From the NCBI RefSeq assembly GCF_023101085.1, contig NZ_CP064703.1, forward strand, positions 7,068,001 through 7,132,000: a stretch of DNA of 64,000 bases, written 5' to 3'. Numbering within the stretch: position 1 is the first letter of the stretch; every line of letters begins with the position of its first letter. The notes below the pieces were generated by a model. The model worked only from the letters and a program-made list of their open reading frames with translations, was not told where the DNA came from and ran no database searches. This stretch comes from Bradyrhizobium sp. 170. Lineage in GTDB: Bacteria; Pseudomonadota; Alphaproteobacteria; Rhizobiales; Xanthobacteraceae. Below, one piece after another: positions 1-10,300 of the stretch. Position numbers and translations under genes: made by a program.

Positions 1-247
1 TGACCGTCGAAGGCGCGATCGAAATCGGCTGCGGCAGTCCGAAGCGGACCGTGCCGCGGGTGACCACATCGGAACTCAGTACACGCGACTCCACAGGCAC
101 AAGGATCGCGGATGGCTCGGGCGCTGCGGTGCGCGCCGCCATTTCAGCCGGCGACTGGATCCTGGAGCCCATGTACCAGGCGCCAAGCGCCATGCCTCCA
201 ACCGCGCCCAAGATAGCCCAGAGAACGTTTACGCGCTTTGCGGCCAT
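1..247 (-). CDS. Membrane-anchored efflux adaptor (HlyD/RND type), N-terminal part
   Basis: The reading frame starts at the ATG at 247-245, behind a good ribosome site (GGAGGGAC), and runs off the left edge, so only about 82 residues are visible. A short basic start is followed by a hydrophobic segment (VLWAILGAVGGMALGAWYM) that looks like an uncleaved anchor. A Pro/Ala-rich linker and a stretch ending in VTRGTVRFG follow, which resembles the first beta strands of periplasmic adaptor proteins. It is the last visible gene of the minus-strand operon with two RND pumps, so it probably joins a pump to an outer-membrane channel. The adaptor call rests on the N-terminus and on context; the lipoyl and barrel domains lie outside the window. 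Confidence 0.6.
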   Translation of the reverse strand, partial: MAAKRVNVLWAILGAVGGMALGAWYMGSRIQSPAEMAARTAAPEPSAILVPVESRVLSSDVVTRGTVRFGLPQPISIAPSTV

Positions 248-394
248 GCCGTAGTCCCTCCCGCCATCGACAGCGTGCGGGCCATCTTCGCAGGAAGCGT
301 TGCGTCCGCTTTCGTCATGCGATGCGCTGCCAGCAAAGGAGATTACTCATAGCCGCCGATCCGGGGAAGTGTGGGCGTGTACATCCTAATTGGT

Positions 395-1270
395 CTATTG
401 CACTTTCCGGGAGAACAGCTCCTCCTGGATCTTCTCCTCGACTGGCGTCAGTACCTCCTCCTGCATTTTGTGGCTCTTGGCCGAGACCAGGCGCTCGTAA
501 TCCTGCAGTTTCCGCAAAGCGGCTTTCTGGTCCTGCGACATCTTGGAAACCAATAGCTTGCCGCCCTCGGTCAGCGTGCTGAGCCGGTTCCGCAGATCGG
601 GCTCGATTTCGTCCGGGTGGCCGTATTCGAAGCCGGCCTTCTTCATCTCCCGCTGCCAGAACCCAAGGGCGGCCTTCATCCGCGGGTCCTTGTTGATCAA
701 CGCATCCTGCGGATTGTAATGGCTGGCCTTCAACTGATCCGGCTTGAATGTTTCAGTGAGGGCCTTGCGCGTGCAGCCACCGGTACGCGACAGATCCTCG
801 GTCTCCAAGGCGACCGCGAAGGTGCTGGACACGTCATCCCCAAGCAACGCGCGATTGTAAGCGACCTGGTCTGCGGGGGAGAGCTTGCGGAAAATTTGCA
901 CATTGCGTTCGCCGAGACCGACGCGGGCGGGGCTGTAGCCGGTGGAGAGCTGAGGCGGCAAGCCCGTGTAGAAGGTAGATACGCCAAAGCCATAACGACT
1001 GACGAACTCCTCCTCACTGAGGCCTGGAAGCTGTTTGTCCGCCGACATGCCTGCCCGCACCGTTTTGTGGTCGGCCGCGATGTACTGGAAGCCTTGTTCG
1101 CGCATGCAGCGGGCGATCAGTTCCTCGGTCTTCTCGATCGCCTGGACCAGCTCGCGTGGCGACATGCCGAATTCCTCGGTCCCAAGGCCCTTCGGAGCCT
1201 GTGCCTGCGCCGCCGCTGTCGCCGGCGCGAGCAGGACGGCGAACAGGCCCATGTAAATTGCCCTCTTCAT
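395..1270 (-). CDS. Secreted protein of unknown function
   Basis: A 291-residue protein. I chose the ATG at 1270 because a Sec signal peptide follows directly (MKRAIYMGLFAVLLAPATAA) and GGA lies just upstream; an in-frame start 45 bases earlier would put a charged stretch before the signal. The mature part is hydrophilic and mostly helical. It has two cysteines (IARCMREQG and GGCTRKAL) that could form a disulphide. No catalytic motif was recognised. It lies 47 bases after the small PepSY gene in the same minus-strand run as the two RND pumps, so a periplasmic role connected with that efflux system is plausible but unproven. Confidence 0.7.
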   Translation of the reverse strand: MKRAIYMGLFAVLLAPATAAAQAQAPKGLGTEEFGMSPRELVQAIEKTEELIARCMREQGFQYIAADHKTVRAGMSADKQLPGLSEEEFVSRYGFGVSTFYTGLPPQLSTGYSPARVGLGERNVQIFRKLSPADQVAYNRALLGDDVSSTFAVALETEDLSRTGGCTRKALTETFKPDQLKASHYNPQDALINKDPRMKAALGFWQREMKKAGFEYGHPDEIEPDLRNRLSTLTEGGKLLVSKMSQDQKAALRKLQDYERLVSAKSHKMQEEVLTPVEEKIQEELFSRKVQ

Positions 1271-1316
1271 GGCGCTATCCTTTCCAATAACGAACCTCGT
1301 ATGCAGCCGGTACATG

Positions 1317-1613
1317 TCAGTCCGTCCCGATAATCTTTCCGGTTTCGATGTCGACGAAGACGTCCTTCTCGCCCTGCTCCGGTGATTGGATCTCGATCAC
1401 GTAGACATTCTTGCCGCCCTTTTTCTCGATCGCCACGTCGGTGACTTTGCCGGGGATGCGCTCAAGAGCAATCTTCTTCGCCTGTTCTTCCGTGATCTTT
1501 GCCGCAGGCGGCGCACGCTCTTTCGAAGGGCCCGGTTGCTGCGCCTGCACGACGGCCACGGCTTGCGCAAGAAGAAGGCTGGCGAGCAGGCCGCAGTGGA
1601 TCGTCCTCTTCAT
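1317..1613 (-). CDS. Small secreted PepSY-domain protein
   Basis: A 98-residue protein. The start at 1613 is preferred because it begins a signal peptide (MKRTIHCGLLASLLLAQAVA). After a Pro-rich linker comes one PepSY domain: the helix with EEQAKKIALERIPG, then beta strands with KNVYVIEIQ and KDVFVDIETGKI. PepSY domains are known as periplasmic modules that inhibit peptidases or act as binding domains. This domain is almost the same as the C-terminal domain of the next upstream gene (1750-2850), so one probably arose from the other by duplication. Confidence 0.8.
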   Translation of the reverse strand: MKRTIHCGLLASLLLAQAVAVVQAQQPGPSKERAPPAAKITEEQAKKIALERIPGKVTDVAIEKKGGKNVYVIEIQSPEQGEKDVFVDIETGKIIGTD

Positions 1614-1749
1614 GGCGGTATCCTTCCCGTTCAATCGCTACGGTGGAACGGAACACGGAGGGATCGCCCGTGATCCACGATTTCGTCACCCGTGGGAGGA
1701 GAAACCCGTGCGATGAAAATCGTGGATCAGGGCGCTCGCACCGTTCACA

Positions 1750-2850
1750 TCAGTCCGTTCCGACGATCTTCCCGGACTCGATATCGACAAAGACATCCTT
1801 CTCGCCATCCTTTGGCGTTTGGATCTCGACCACGTAGACATTCTTGCCTTTCTTCCGCTCGATCTTCACGGACGTAGCCTTGCCGGGGATCTCCGCGAGC
1901 GCGATCTTCGTCGCCTGGTCTCCCGAGACCTTCGCCACGGGCGGCGTATACTTCAGCGGCTTGTCGCGGAGCTTCCCGATGCTTGAAACGTCCGAGGCCG
2001 GGTTGTCCTTCGGCAGCGCGGCGGAAGCGATGAGCTTGCCGTCGGAAGTGTCGAGCACGACGCCGACCACCGGACACCAGATCTTGTCGGTGATGTCTTT
2101 CAGGTTGATCAGACCCTGCTCGCGAACCCGGACGCAGTTCTTGAACGTCCCCGCCGGAACCGTGATTTCGATGCCGGTTTCCATGTTCTCAGCGCCGCCA
2201 TAGGCCTGGTTCTGGCCGCCGTCGAATATATAGCGGCCGCCAACCGTGAACGTGCCGGGCATCAACAGACCCGGTTCGGCGACGCCGTCGCCGTCGAGAT
2301 CGCCCGCCCGCCATGTGCCTTCAAAAACTGGTTTTCCTTCCTCGTTGATTTCCCAACTCACCTCGCCGAAGGCATAGACGCTGTTGGTGGTCTTATCGAC
2401 GGCGAACCAGTTGAGCGCGCGCTGTGTCAGGACGCCATCCATGTATTCTTCTTCCTGCACAACCGCCGTCTTGAATTTGCCGATACCGGGAAGGTCGAAA
2501 TCCTCGGTGCTATCGAGGACCACGGTCTCCTTGCGATACTTGCCGTCCGGGTGATCGGGCCGCTCATGCACGTGCTTGTGGCCCGGCACGATCGGGTAAT
2601 AGAGGGGGTTGACCCCGTGCGGGACGATGTTCTCGGCTTTCAGATTCCAGTCCTTCAGCGACGAGTAATCCTTGCCGCTCTTCCAGCGCGGCGGATCCTG
2701 GATATCGCCTGCGACCGCGCCGCCAGAGACCACGAACCCGGCCGTCATCAGAACGGTGCCCGCCATGAGCGCGGCACGCCACCTGGCCAGCCGGCCAGAT
2801 TGCCCGCTCGCCGTCTTCATCTGTCGCTCCAAACCCTGCTTGTCGAACAT
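1750..2850 (-). CDS. Secreted protein with C-terminal PepSY domain
   Basis: A 366-residue protein. The ATG at 2850 has a clear ribosome site (TGGAGGGC). A long N-region with a basic stretch leads into a hydrophobic signal segment (ALMAGTVLMTAGFVVSGGAVA). The middle, about 230 residues, is beta-rich and includes a calcium-site-like DLDGDGVAEPG, two cysteines (NCVRV, WCPVVG) and a PAGTF element. The last 60 residues are a PepSY domain with DQATKIALAEIPG and DVFVDIESGKIVGTD, nearly the same as that in the neighbouring small gene. It is transcribed with the RND pumps; ligand binding in the periplasm is an inference. Confidence 0.75.
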   Translation of the reverse strand: MFDKQGLERQMKTASGQSGRLARWRAALMAGTVLMTAGFVVSGGAVAGDIQDPPRWKSGKDYSSLKDWNLKAENIVPHGVNPLYYPIVPGHKHVHERPDHPDGKYRKETVVLDSTEDFDLPGIGKFKTAVVQEEEYMDGVLTQRALNWFAVDKTTNSVYAFGEVSWEINEEGKPVFEGTWRAGDLDGDGVAEPGLLMPGTFTVGGRYIFDGGQNQAYGGAENMETGIEITVPAGTFKNCVRVREQGLINLKDITDKIWCPVVGVVLDTSDGKLIASAALPKDNPASDVSSIGKLRDKPLKYTPPVAKVSGDQATKIALAEIPGKATSVKIERKKGKNVYVVEIQTPKDGEKDVFVDIESGKIVGTD

Positions 2851-2963
2851 GTGAATGCCCTCCAGTTGCGGGCGGCGGTCCGGCCAACCGTCGCCCAAGG
2901 TTGCGGAAGTTTTCAGCCCTATGTGGCCGTTGGGCCGATCTGACATTTCGCGAGCGGGGTGAT

Positions 2964-3665
2964 TCATCGCGCCCTCGCCGTGGTGAAGCCGGCTTCGATG
3001 AAGGACCGATTGCCGTCCTTTGCGACGGTACCAATTGCGAATTTGTAGGCCTTACCGGCGCGCAAGAACCCCGCAGGTATCGCGAAGGATCTTGCTGAGC
3101 CCGGCAGCAGTGCCCGGATTTCGTAGGCCGAGCCGGTCTGCTCGATAACGATGGCGCAAGCCTCGATCCCCTTCGGCACGGACCATCGCAGGGTCAGCGC
3201 GATGGCGGGTACGTCTTTCTGGTCAGGCCGCGGATATTCGAATGCGGCAGATTTCGGGAACACGTGACTCAACCGCGCCTCACCGCGCAGGTTCGCTCCC
3301 TTGGTCGTCGTTCCCTCAAAACGATATGCGCCCGCCGGGAAATCCGCCCGTACGATCTTGTCATCATCGGGCTCCGGCGATTCGAGCGTGAGACTGCGAA
3401 TTCCCAGCTTCGAGTCCGGCGATCTGAGGTCGATCACCGTGCGCTCGCCCGGCGCCATCACCTTCAACGCGGCCAGCCCATCCTCCGCGCCGGTGGCCTC
3501 GAACCGGATCTCGGCATCGTGATCCTGTATATTGCGTTCGAGATAGACGGAGAGCTTTTCAAAGCGGCCATCCTGGGCCGCAGGTCCTGTCACCGGATAC
3601 GCAAGAGCAGACAACGTCGCAGCAGCGGCGACAATCCAACCATTGTGGCGACGTACGGCTTTCAT
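2964..3665 (-). CDS. Secreted beta-rich protein of unknown function
   Basis: A 233-residue protein that starts two bases after the stop of the RND pump upstream (3667), so translation is probably coupled. It opens with a signal peptide (IVAAAATLSALAYPVTGPAAQ). The mature part is rich in beta-strand patterns. Its last 90 residues (RWSVPKGIEACAIVIEQ to AIGTVAKDGNRSFIEAGF) look like a fibronectin-III-like sandwich. No catalytic residues were recognised. The tight position suggests an accessory role in the efflux operon. Confidence 0.7.
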   Translation of the reverse strand: MKAVRRHNGWIVAAAATLSALAYPVTGPAAQDGRFEKLSVYLERNIQDHDAEIRFEATGAEDGLAALKVMAPGERTVIDLRSPDSKLGIRSLTLESPEPDDDKIVRADFPAGAYRFEGTTTKGANLRGEARLSHVFPKSAAFEYPRPDQKDVPAIALTLRWSVPKGIEACAIVIEQTGSAYEIRALLPGSARSFAIPAGFLRAGKAYKFAIGTVAKDGNRSFIEAGFTTARAR

Positions 3666-3666
3666 A

Positions 3667-6600
3667 TCACGCGCTCCCGGATACTGGTGCCGGAACCGCC
3701 AGACGATCCATCGACAGGCTCGTACCGCGGCCGAAACGCAGATAAAATGCAGGCAAGATAAACAGGTTGAGCAGCGTCGACGTCACGAGGCCGCCCAGAA
3801 TGACGACCGCCATCGGATATTCGATCTCGTGGCCCGGCAGGTCGCCGAAAATGATCAGTGGCAGGATCGCGAGTCCGGCGGCGCCGGTCGTCATCAGGAT
3901 CGGCCGTAACCGCTCGCTCGCGCCGCGAAGCACGAGCTTCATGCCGAACACCTCTCCCTCATGGCGTTCCAGATGCTGGAAGTGGTTGATCATGATGATC
4001 CCGTTGCGGGCGGCGATGCCAAGCACCGTCAGGAAACCAACCAGCGAGCCAAGGGAAATCACGCCTCCCGCCAGCCACGCCGCCAGCACGCCGCCGACCA
4101 GCGCCGAAGGAAGGGTCACGAAGCTGAGCGCTGCCAGCCGCCAGCTTTCAAAAGACTGTTGCAGAAGGACGAAGATGACAGCGAGCGCGAGGACGGAGAA
4201 CAGTTCGAGTCGCCTGCGCGCGGCGCTCAGTTCCTGATATTCGCCTTGCAGCACCGCGTAGTAGCCAAGAGGAAACGCCAACTTGTCCAGACGCGCCTGC
4301 ACGTCGCTGGCGACCGCGCCGAGATCGCGGCCCTTGACATTCGCCTGCACGTCGATCCGACGGGAACTCGTCTCACGCTTGACGACATTTGGCGTCGGCC
4401 GAATGCTAACATCGGCTACTTCCGCCAGCTTGACGCGCTGCCCGGTTGGCGTGTTGATCAGCATCTCGCGGACCGAGTCTACGCTCCGGCGGAATTCCGG
4501 AGCGGTCCACACCTGCACATCGTAGGTGCGTCCACCGAGGAAGATGTCGCCGACCTCCTCTCCGGCCATCAAGGTCGCGGAGGCACGCCGGACATCGCCC
4601 GGCTTCAGACCGTAGCGTCGTGCTTCCTCCAGCTTCACCGTCACCTGAATGTGCGGTACTTCGACCATCAACTCCTTGTGCAGGTTGACGAGATTTGGAA
4701 CGTCCGCGAGTGCCGCGCGAACTTCCTCCGCCTTGTCCCTGAGAATCTCGAGATCAGGGCCGAAGATGCGGACGACGATCGCCTCCCCAGCGCCAGTCAG
4801 GACCTCGCGAATGCGCTCCTTCAGATAGGTCTGCACATCACGGTAGAGGCCGGGATAGCCTTCCACCATTTCCTCGATCCTGGCATGCGTCTTGTCGTAG
4901 TCGGAGTCCCTGCTGATGCTGATCCAGTTCTCCCCGAAATTGACGCCGACGACTTCGTCAGCGGCGAAGGCCTGGCCTATATGGGCGCCGAAGTTGCGCA
5001 CCCCCGGAATAGCGCGCAGTTCCTTGCTTGCGCGGGTGGTGATGCGCAGCATCTCGGGCAGCGAAGCGTCGGGGGTGGTGACCCAGTGCATCAGGAAGTC
5101 GCGCTCCTTGAACGACGGCAGCAGCGAGTGGCCAAGCAGCGGCCAAACACCGATCCCCGAGAGCGTCACTATTCCGACAGCGATATAGGCCATGCGTGGA
5201 GTGCTGGTGACCCGTTCCAGCAAGGGCGCGTAATGCCGTAGCAGCCAGACGATCACAGGTGATTCACGCCCTTCGAGTCGCGCGCCCCGCAGCAGGATCA
5301 AGCAGAGTGCCGGCGTCACCGTCATGGCTGCGACGAGCGAGGCTGCAATCGCGAGCACGTAGGCGGCAATCAAGGGCTTGAAGAAGGATCCGGTCAGGCC
5401 TTGCATGAACAGGACGGGCACGACCGCGGTAACGACGATAAGGGTGGCGTAGACGATCGGCGCACGCACCTCCAGTGAAGCGTCCAGAATGATGCGCGCC
5501 GTGCTTCGCGTATCGCCCGACCGCCGTGCATGGCGCAGGCGTCGCATGATGTTCTCGACGTCGAGGATCGCGTCGTCGACGACGACGCCCAACGCGATCA
5601 CGAAGCCCGCCAGAGTCATTGTGTTGACCGAGGCGCCGGACATGAACAGAACTAGTCCAGCTGCGAGCAGCGACAGCGGAATGGCGACGATACAGACGAG
5701 CGCGGTGCGCCACTCGTAAAGGAAGATGAGGATGATGCCCGCGACGAACAGGCAGCTCAGCAACAGTGCCCAGGATAGATTATTGATCGAGTCCTCGACG
5801 AAAGTCGCCGGCCGGAAGATTGTCGTGTCGATCTCGACCCCAGGAAGACCGGGCTTCATTCGCTCGAGCGCCTCCTCCACCCCGCGGGTGACGGCGAGCG
5901 TGTTGCCCCAGGGAAATTTTTCCACAATGAGCATGAGGCCTGGGCCATCGTTGATGACGGCATCGCCAATCATGCCCTGCGGGGCATAGACGAGATTGGC
6001 CACGTCGCTCAGCAACAGCGGCGGCTTACCGGCCGGGTGGGTCACCGGCACCTTGGCCAGCGTCTCAGGTGTAACGCCGGCGCCGACGAAGCGGAGCTGA
6101 AAGCGCTGATTGGGTGTTTCGACGAAGCCGCCGGTACCGATATGTGCGCCGCGGGCATAGCGCAGCAGACCAACATCGAGGGCATCGGAAACCGCCTCCT
6201 GCACCTGGTCGAGCGTAACGTCCACCTCGGCCAAGCGCTTCGGGTCAACCATGACCTGAAGCATCTTGAGCTGCTCTCCCCAGATCGCGATGTTCGCAAC
6301 GCCGGGCACCCCGAGCAACCGCTGCCGGATGGTCCAATAGGACAGCATCGACAGGTCCATCACGGACTTGTCCTTGGAGGTAATGCCGATCTTCATGATC
6401 CGGCTGGTGGAGGACAATGGCGGCATCATGAACGGCGGTGCGGCCCATGTCGGCAGGGTCTTGCTCGCGAGCGCCATCCGCTCACTGACCAGTTGCCGCG
6501 CGCGGATCTCATCGGCGCCGGACTTGAAGATCAACAGGATCGACGACAATTGCGCCACCGACTTCGAACGCATCACCTCGATGTCCGGGACACCGTTCAG

Positions 6601-6816
6601 CGCGTTTTCCAGCGGCACCGAGACAAGTTGCTCGACTTCGGCGGATGAAAGCCCAAGACAGATGGTCTGGATCTCGACCCGCGGTGGCGCGAATTCCGGG
6701 AACACGTCCACGGGTACGTCCCGCAGGCGCGCGAGGCCAAACCAAGTCAGCACCACCCCGAGGGCGAGGACAAGGTAACGAAAGCGCAGACTCGAGCCAA
6801 TGATCAGCCTCATCAT
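3667..6816 (-). CDS. RND efflux pump, HME (CusA/CzcA-like), pump 1
   Basis: About 1049 residues, the normal length for this family. I prefer the ATG at 6816 over one 18 bases upstream, because GGGGGA lies just before it and [17 protein letters not shown] is a standard first helix. The layout is typical: helix 1, periplasmic porter domain ([17 protein letters not shown]), helices 2-6, second periplasmic domain, helices 7-12 ([17 protein letters not shown]). Helix 4 reads [13 protein letters not shown]; the Asp and Glu correspond to CzcA D408 and E415, while the place of D402 holds Ala. Family members export metal ions or organics by proton antiport from the inner membrane. The substrate here is unknown. 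A second pump is encoded upstream. Confidence 0.9.
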   Translation of the reverse strand: MMRLIIGSSLRFRYLVLALGVVLTWFGLARLRDVPVDVFPEFAPPRVEIQTICLGLSSAEVEQLVSVPLENALNGVPDIEVMRSKSVAQLSSILLIFKSGADEIRARQLVSERMALASKTLPTWAAPPFMMPPLSSTSRIMKIGITSKDKSVMDLSMLSYWTIRQRLLGVPGVANIAIWGEQLKMLQVMVDPKRLAEVDVTLDQVQEAVSDALDVGLLRYARGAHIGTGGFVETPNQRFQLRFVGAGVTPETLAKVPVTHPAGKPPLLLSDVANLVYAPQGMIGDAVINDGPGLMLIVEKFPWGNTLAVTRGVEEALERMKPGLPGVEIDTTIFRPATFVEDSINNLSWALLLSCLFVAGIILIFLYEWRTALVCIVAIPLSLLAAGLVLFMSGASVNTMTLAGFVIALGVVVDDAILDVENIMRRLRHARRSGDTRSTARIILDASLEVRAPIVYATLIVVTAVVPVLFMQGLTGSFFKPLIAAYVLAIAASLVAAMTVTPALCLILLRGARLEGRESPVIVWLLRHYAPLLERVTSTPRMAYIAVGIVTLSGIGVWPLLGHSLLPSFKERDFLMHWVTTPDASLPEMLRITTRASKELRAIPGVRNFGAHIGQAFAADEVVGVNFGENWISISRDSDYDKTHARIEEMVEGYPGLYRDVQTYLKERIREVLTGAGEAIVVRIFGPDLEILRDKAEEVRAALADVPNLVNLHKELMVEVPHIQVTVKLEEARRYGLKPGDVRRASATLMAGEEVGDIFLGGRTYDVQVWTAPEFRRSVDSVREMLINTPTGQRVKLAEVADVSIRPTPNVVKRETSSRRIDVQANVKGRDLGAVASDVQARLDKLAFPLGYYAVLQGEYQELSAARRRLELFSVLALAVIFVLLQQSFESWRLAALSFVTLPSALVGGVLAAWLAGGVISLGSLVGFLTVLGIAARNGIIMINHFQHLERHEGEVFGMKLVLRGASERLRPILMTTGAAGLAILPLIIFGDLPGHEIEYPMAVVILGGLVTSTLLNLFILPAFYLRFGRGTSLSMDRLAVPAPVSGSA

Positions 6817-6875
6817 CGGGAAACATCCCCCCACTCAGGCCGAAGCCGTAATGGAAAAACAATTTCGACGCGCAG

Positions 6876-7310
6876 CTAGTGACCTACCTTCACCTCTGCG
6901 CCGAAGACCTGCGGCACTCCGGTCGCAAGCACCTTGGTGCCGGCGGGAGGTCCTTCAGTCAGGTACACGTTGTCGCCCTTGATGGTATCGATCACCACAG
7001 CGCCGCGAGCGAAGGTCAATGGGTCGGCGCTGATATAAACCCACGTCTTACCGGTCAGGTCGTAGAGAACAGAGGCATAGGGCACGATCAGGCGGCCCGA
7101 CGGATCGGCGCGTACCTCATCGATCACGATGCCGAGCCGTTCAGCCGCTTTCGGCGTGAGCGTCACCTTCATGATCTTTGCGTCATTTGTGGCCTCGACG
7201 CGCGCGGGCATGATCTTCTTGACTGCCGTCTCAGCGGCCAGTGCTGACGCACACGGCGCTGCGAGGCACGCGGTAAATGCCGCGACCGTCAATACGGTGA
7301 AGCGGGCCAT
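6876..7310 (-). CDS. Short periplasmic adaptor-like protein of the RND operon
   Basis: 144 residues, with a start at 7310 behind GGGAGGAAC and a signal peptide (TVLTVAAFTACLAAPCASALAAE). The mature part matches the C-terminal beta-barrel and membrane-proximal parts of CusB/HlyD-type adaptors: AAERLGIVIDEV, IVPYASVLYDLTGKTWVY and VYLTEGPPAGTKVLATG. The lipoyl and alpha-hairpin parts of a full adaptor are missing. It sits between the two pumps, while a separate, apparently longer adaptor begins at 247. It may be a split or auxiliary adaptor subunit. Confidence 0.75.
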   Translation of the reverse strand: MARFTVLTVAAFTACLAAPCASALAAETAVKKIMPARVEATNDAKIMKVTLTPKAAERLGIVIDEVRADPSGRLIVPYASVLYDLTGKTWVYISADPLTFARGAVVIDTIKGDNVYLTEGPPAGTKVLATGVPQVFGAEVKVGH

Positions 7311-7357
7311 GAGACGTTCCTCCCTTTCGACGGCTTTCGAAGTGAAGCGCGCGGCAG

Positions 7358-10300
7358 TCATGACGCGGTCTCCATTTCAAGATCGAGCCGGTCGGCGGTC
7401 CAGCCGGCGCCGAACCGCAAGTAAAGCGCCGGCAGCACGAACAATGTTCCGAGCGTCATGGTAACGACGCCGCCCAAGACCGCGAGCGCGAGCGGGTGCG
7501 CGATTTCGAGTCCGGCGACATCGCCCATGATCGCGAACGGAAGCACCAGCGCGAGCGTTGTCACCGATGACGCGATGATGCTCGGGAACTGTTCCTGCAC
7601 GCCACGACGCACCAGCTTTTCGCCGAACGGCTCACCCTCGTTCAATTGCAGATGCTGGAAATGGGCAACCAGACCGATACCCTGCCGCACCATCAGTGCG
7701 AGCACCGCTGCCAGACCCAGCAGAGAACCAAGCGAGAAGTGACCGTCATTGATTGCGGCCGTCGCCAGGCCGCCAAGTGCAGCGACCGGTACACCGAGCA
7801 GCGACAGAGCGCTGAGTGTCCAACTGCGGAGCACCGCCTGCGTCAGCAGGAACATCAACACCACCGCCGCCGCCATGTAGCTGTATATCGATCGCAGGGC
7901 GGCTCGCTGCTCCTTGTATTCGCCGAGCACCTCGGCACGGTGCTCGAACGGGAATGCGATCTGTTTGACATTCCTGGCGACATCGTCCGCCACATCACCA
8001 AGTGCCCGCTCGTCCACTTTCGCGGAAACATCGATACGACGCGAGGACCCCTGTCGCTGAATGATGCTGGTGGCCGGCGCGATGCGGACGTCAGCAACCT
8101 GAGCCAGGCGAACCTGGGACCCGCTCTCGCTGCCGATCATCAGATTCCGCACGTCATCGATGTTGTCGCGCAACTCCGGGCGTCCCCAGACAACCACGTC
8201 GAAAACCTTCTGCTCCTCGAACAGCGCACCGACGGTGATGCCGCCGACCATTGCAGAGGTCGCCCTGCGGACGTCGCCCGGCTTCAGGCCGTAACTGGCC
8301 GCGCGATCGAGATCCACCTTGACTTCGATCGAGGGTTCTTCGACCTGCAATTCGACCCGGGGATCTTCAATGCCGGGGATCTTCGCCATCGATGCGCGGA
8401 TCTCCTCTGCCTTGGCGCGAATGACATCGAGGCTGTTGCCATAGACGCGTACGGTGATGGAATCCGGGTCACCGGTGAGCGCCTCGCGCAGCTTCGTGGA
8501 CAGGTATGTCCCAAGCTTGCCACGCATCCCGGGATAGGCGGTGATGGCAGCTTCGACGGCATCCACCGTTGCTTCGCGATCGACCTTCGGGTCGATGTTG
8601 ACCCACACTTGCCCGGCATTCACGTCCGTTGCGCGTTCGCAATTGCAAAGCACCGCCCGTCCGAGATTGGCAAAGGCGTTCTGCACTCCCGGGATCTGCC
8701 GCAGATCGCGGATCAGGTTCTCGGTTGATCGGGTCATTGCCTGCAGCGAGGTGCCGGGTGGCCCCTGCCATTCGATCATCAGATCCGTCTCTCTGAAGCT
8801 GGGCACCATATTGCGTTCGAGCGGGCTCCACAGCGCGAAGCACGCAATCGCCGCCACGACGCAGGCGCCGATGCAGGCGAGCGGCGCGTGGATGACGCGG
8901 CCGACAATCCGATCGAAAGGCCTCGCCAATCTATTGACGACCCAACCGCCCATCAGGGTCAGTGGCGCATTGGCGAGCAGCACCGCGGCCAGCGCGGGGG
9001 TCACGATCAACGCCACCAGCATCGAGATGGACACGGCGGCGATATAGGCCCAGGCCATCGGCGCGAAGAACGCAGCGGACCGGCTGGACATGAACAGAAC
9101 GGGCAGCACTGCGAGTACGACGATCAGCGACGCGTACAGCATCGGCCGACGCGTTTCCAGCATCGCACGGACGACGACCATGAAGCCGGACCGACCGTCG
9201 CGTTGCGGCGCACGCAAGCGGTGCAGCACGTTTTCGACGTCGATAATACTGTCATGCACGATCACGCCGGAGGCCATCAGCAGGCCGCCGACGACTATCA
9301 TGCTGAGCGGGATTCCGGCGGCCCTTAGCAGTAGCTCAGCGCAGACGAACGACAATGAGATCGCGGCCAGGGCGATAACCGCGGTCCTCCAGCTGCCCAT
9401 CAGAAGGCCAAGCACGATGGCAGCCAGGATGATCGAAATGAGCATGGCCTGGCCCAGATTGCCGGTCGCGCGCTCGATGAAACTCGCGGGATGGTAGATG
9501 GTCGTATTGATCTCGATACCGGGTAGCCCGGGTTTCAGTTCGTTGAGCGCGCGCTCAACGCCGCGCGTCACGTCCAATGTGTTGAAGCCGGGGAATTTCT
9601 CGATCGCCACCATCAGACCGGGGTTTTCGCCGACGATGGCGTCTCCGATCAGCGCCTGATGCCCCTCCACGAGATAGGCGACGTCGCCGACGCTCGTGGT
9701 CGTGCCGCTGAGCGGCACCTTGGCGAAGGTACCCACGGTGGAGATCGGCAACTGGTGACGGATGCTGAGCCGCTGGTTCGGCGTTTCGATGAAGCCGCCG
9801 GTGCCGGGCGTGGATGAGTTCAGGTAAGTGAGCGGCGAGGACCACACCGCCTCGCCTGTCGTCTTGATCACCTGATCGAGCTTGACGCCCTTCTTGTTCA
9901 GGTTCCGGGCGTCGACAAGCACCTGCACCTGCCGCTCGCGCTGACCCCATATCGACACATTGGCCACACCCGGAACACCGGCGAGGCGCGGCGCGATATT
10001 CCAGCGCGCCTGAACGGACATATCGATCAGTGAGACGGATTTCGAACTCAGGCCGATGTTCATCACTCGGCTGGCCGAGGAAACCGGCTGAAGCATTACC
10101 GGCGGGCTGGAGACGTTCGGCAGCGCGTGCGCCTGCGTCAGCCTTTCCTGCACCATCTGGCGCGCTTTCATCAGATCGGTGCCGGGCGCGAAGATCATCT
10201 CGATCGTCGAAAGTCCCGCCATCGATTCCGACTGGATGACCTGCAGCCACGGTACACCGTTGAGCAGGTCCGCCTCCAGCGGCACGGTGATCAGCGATTC

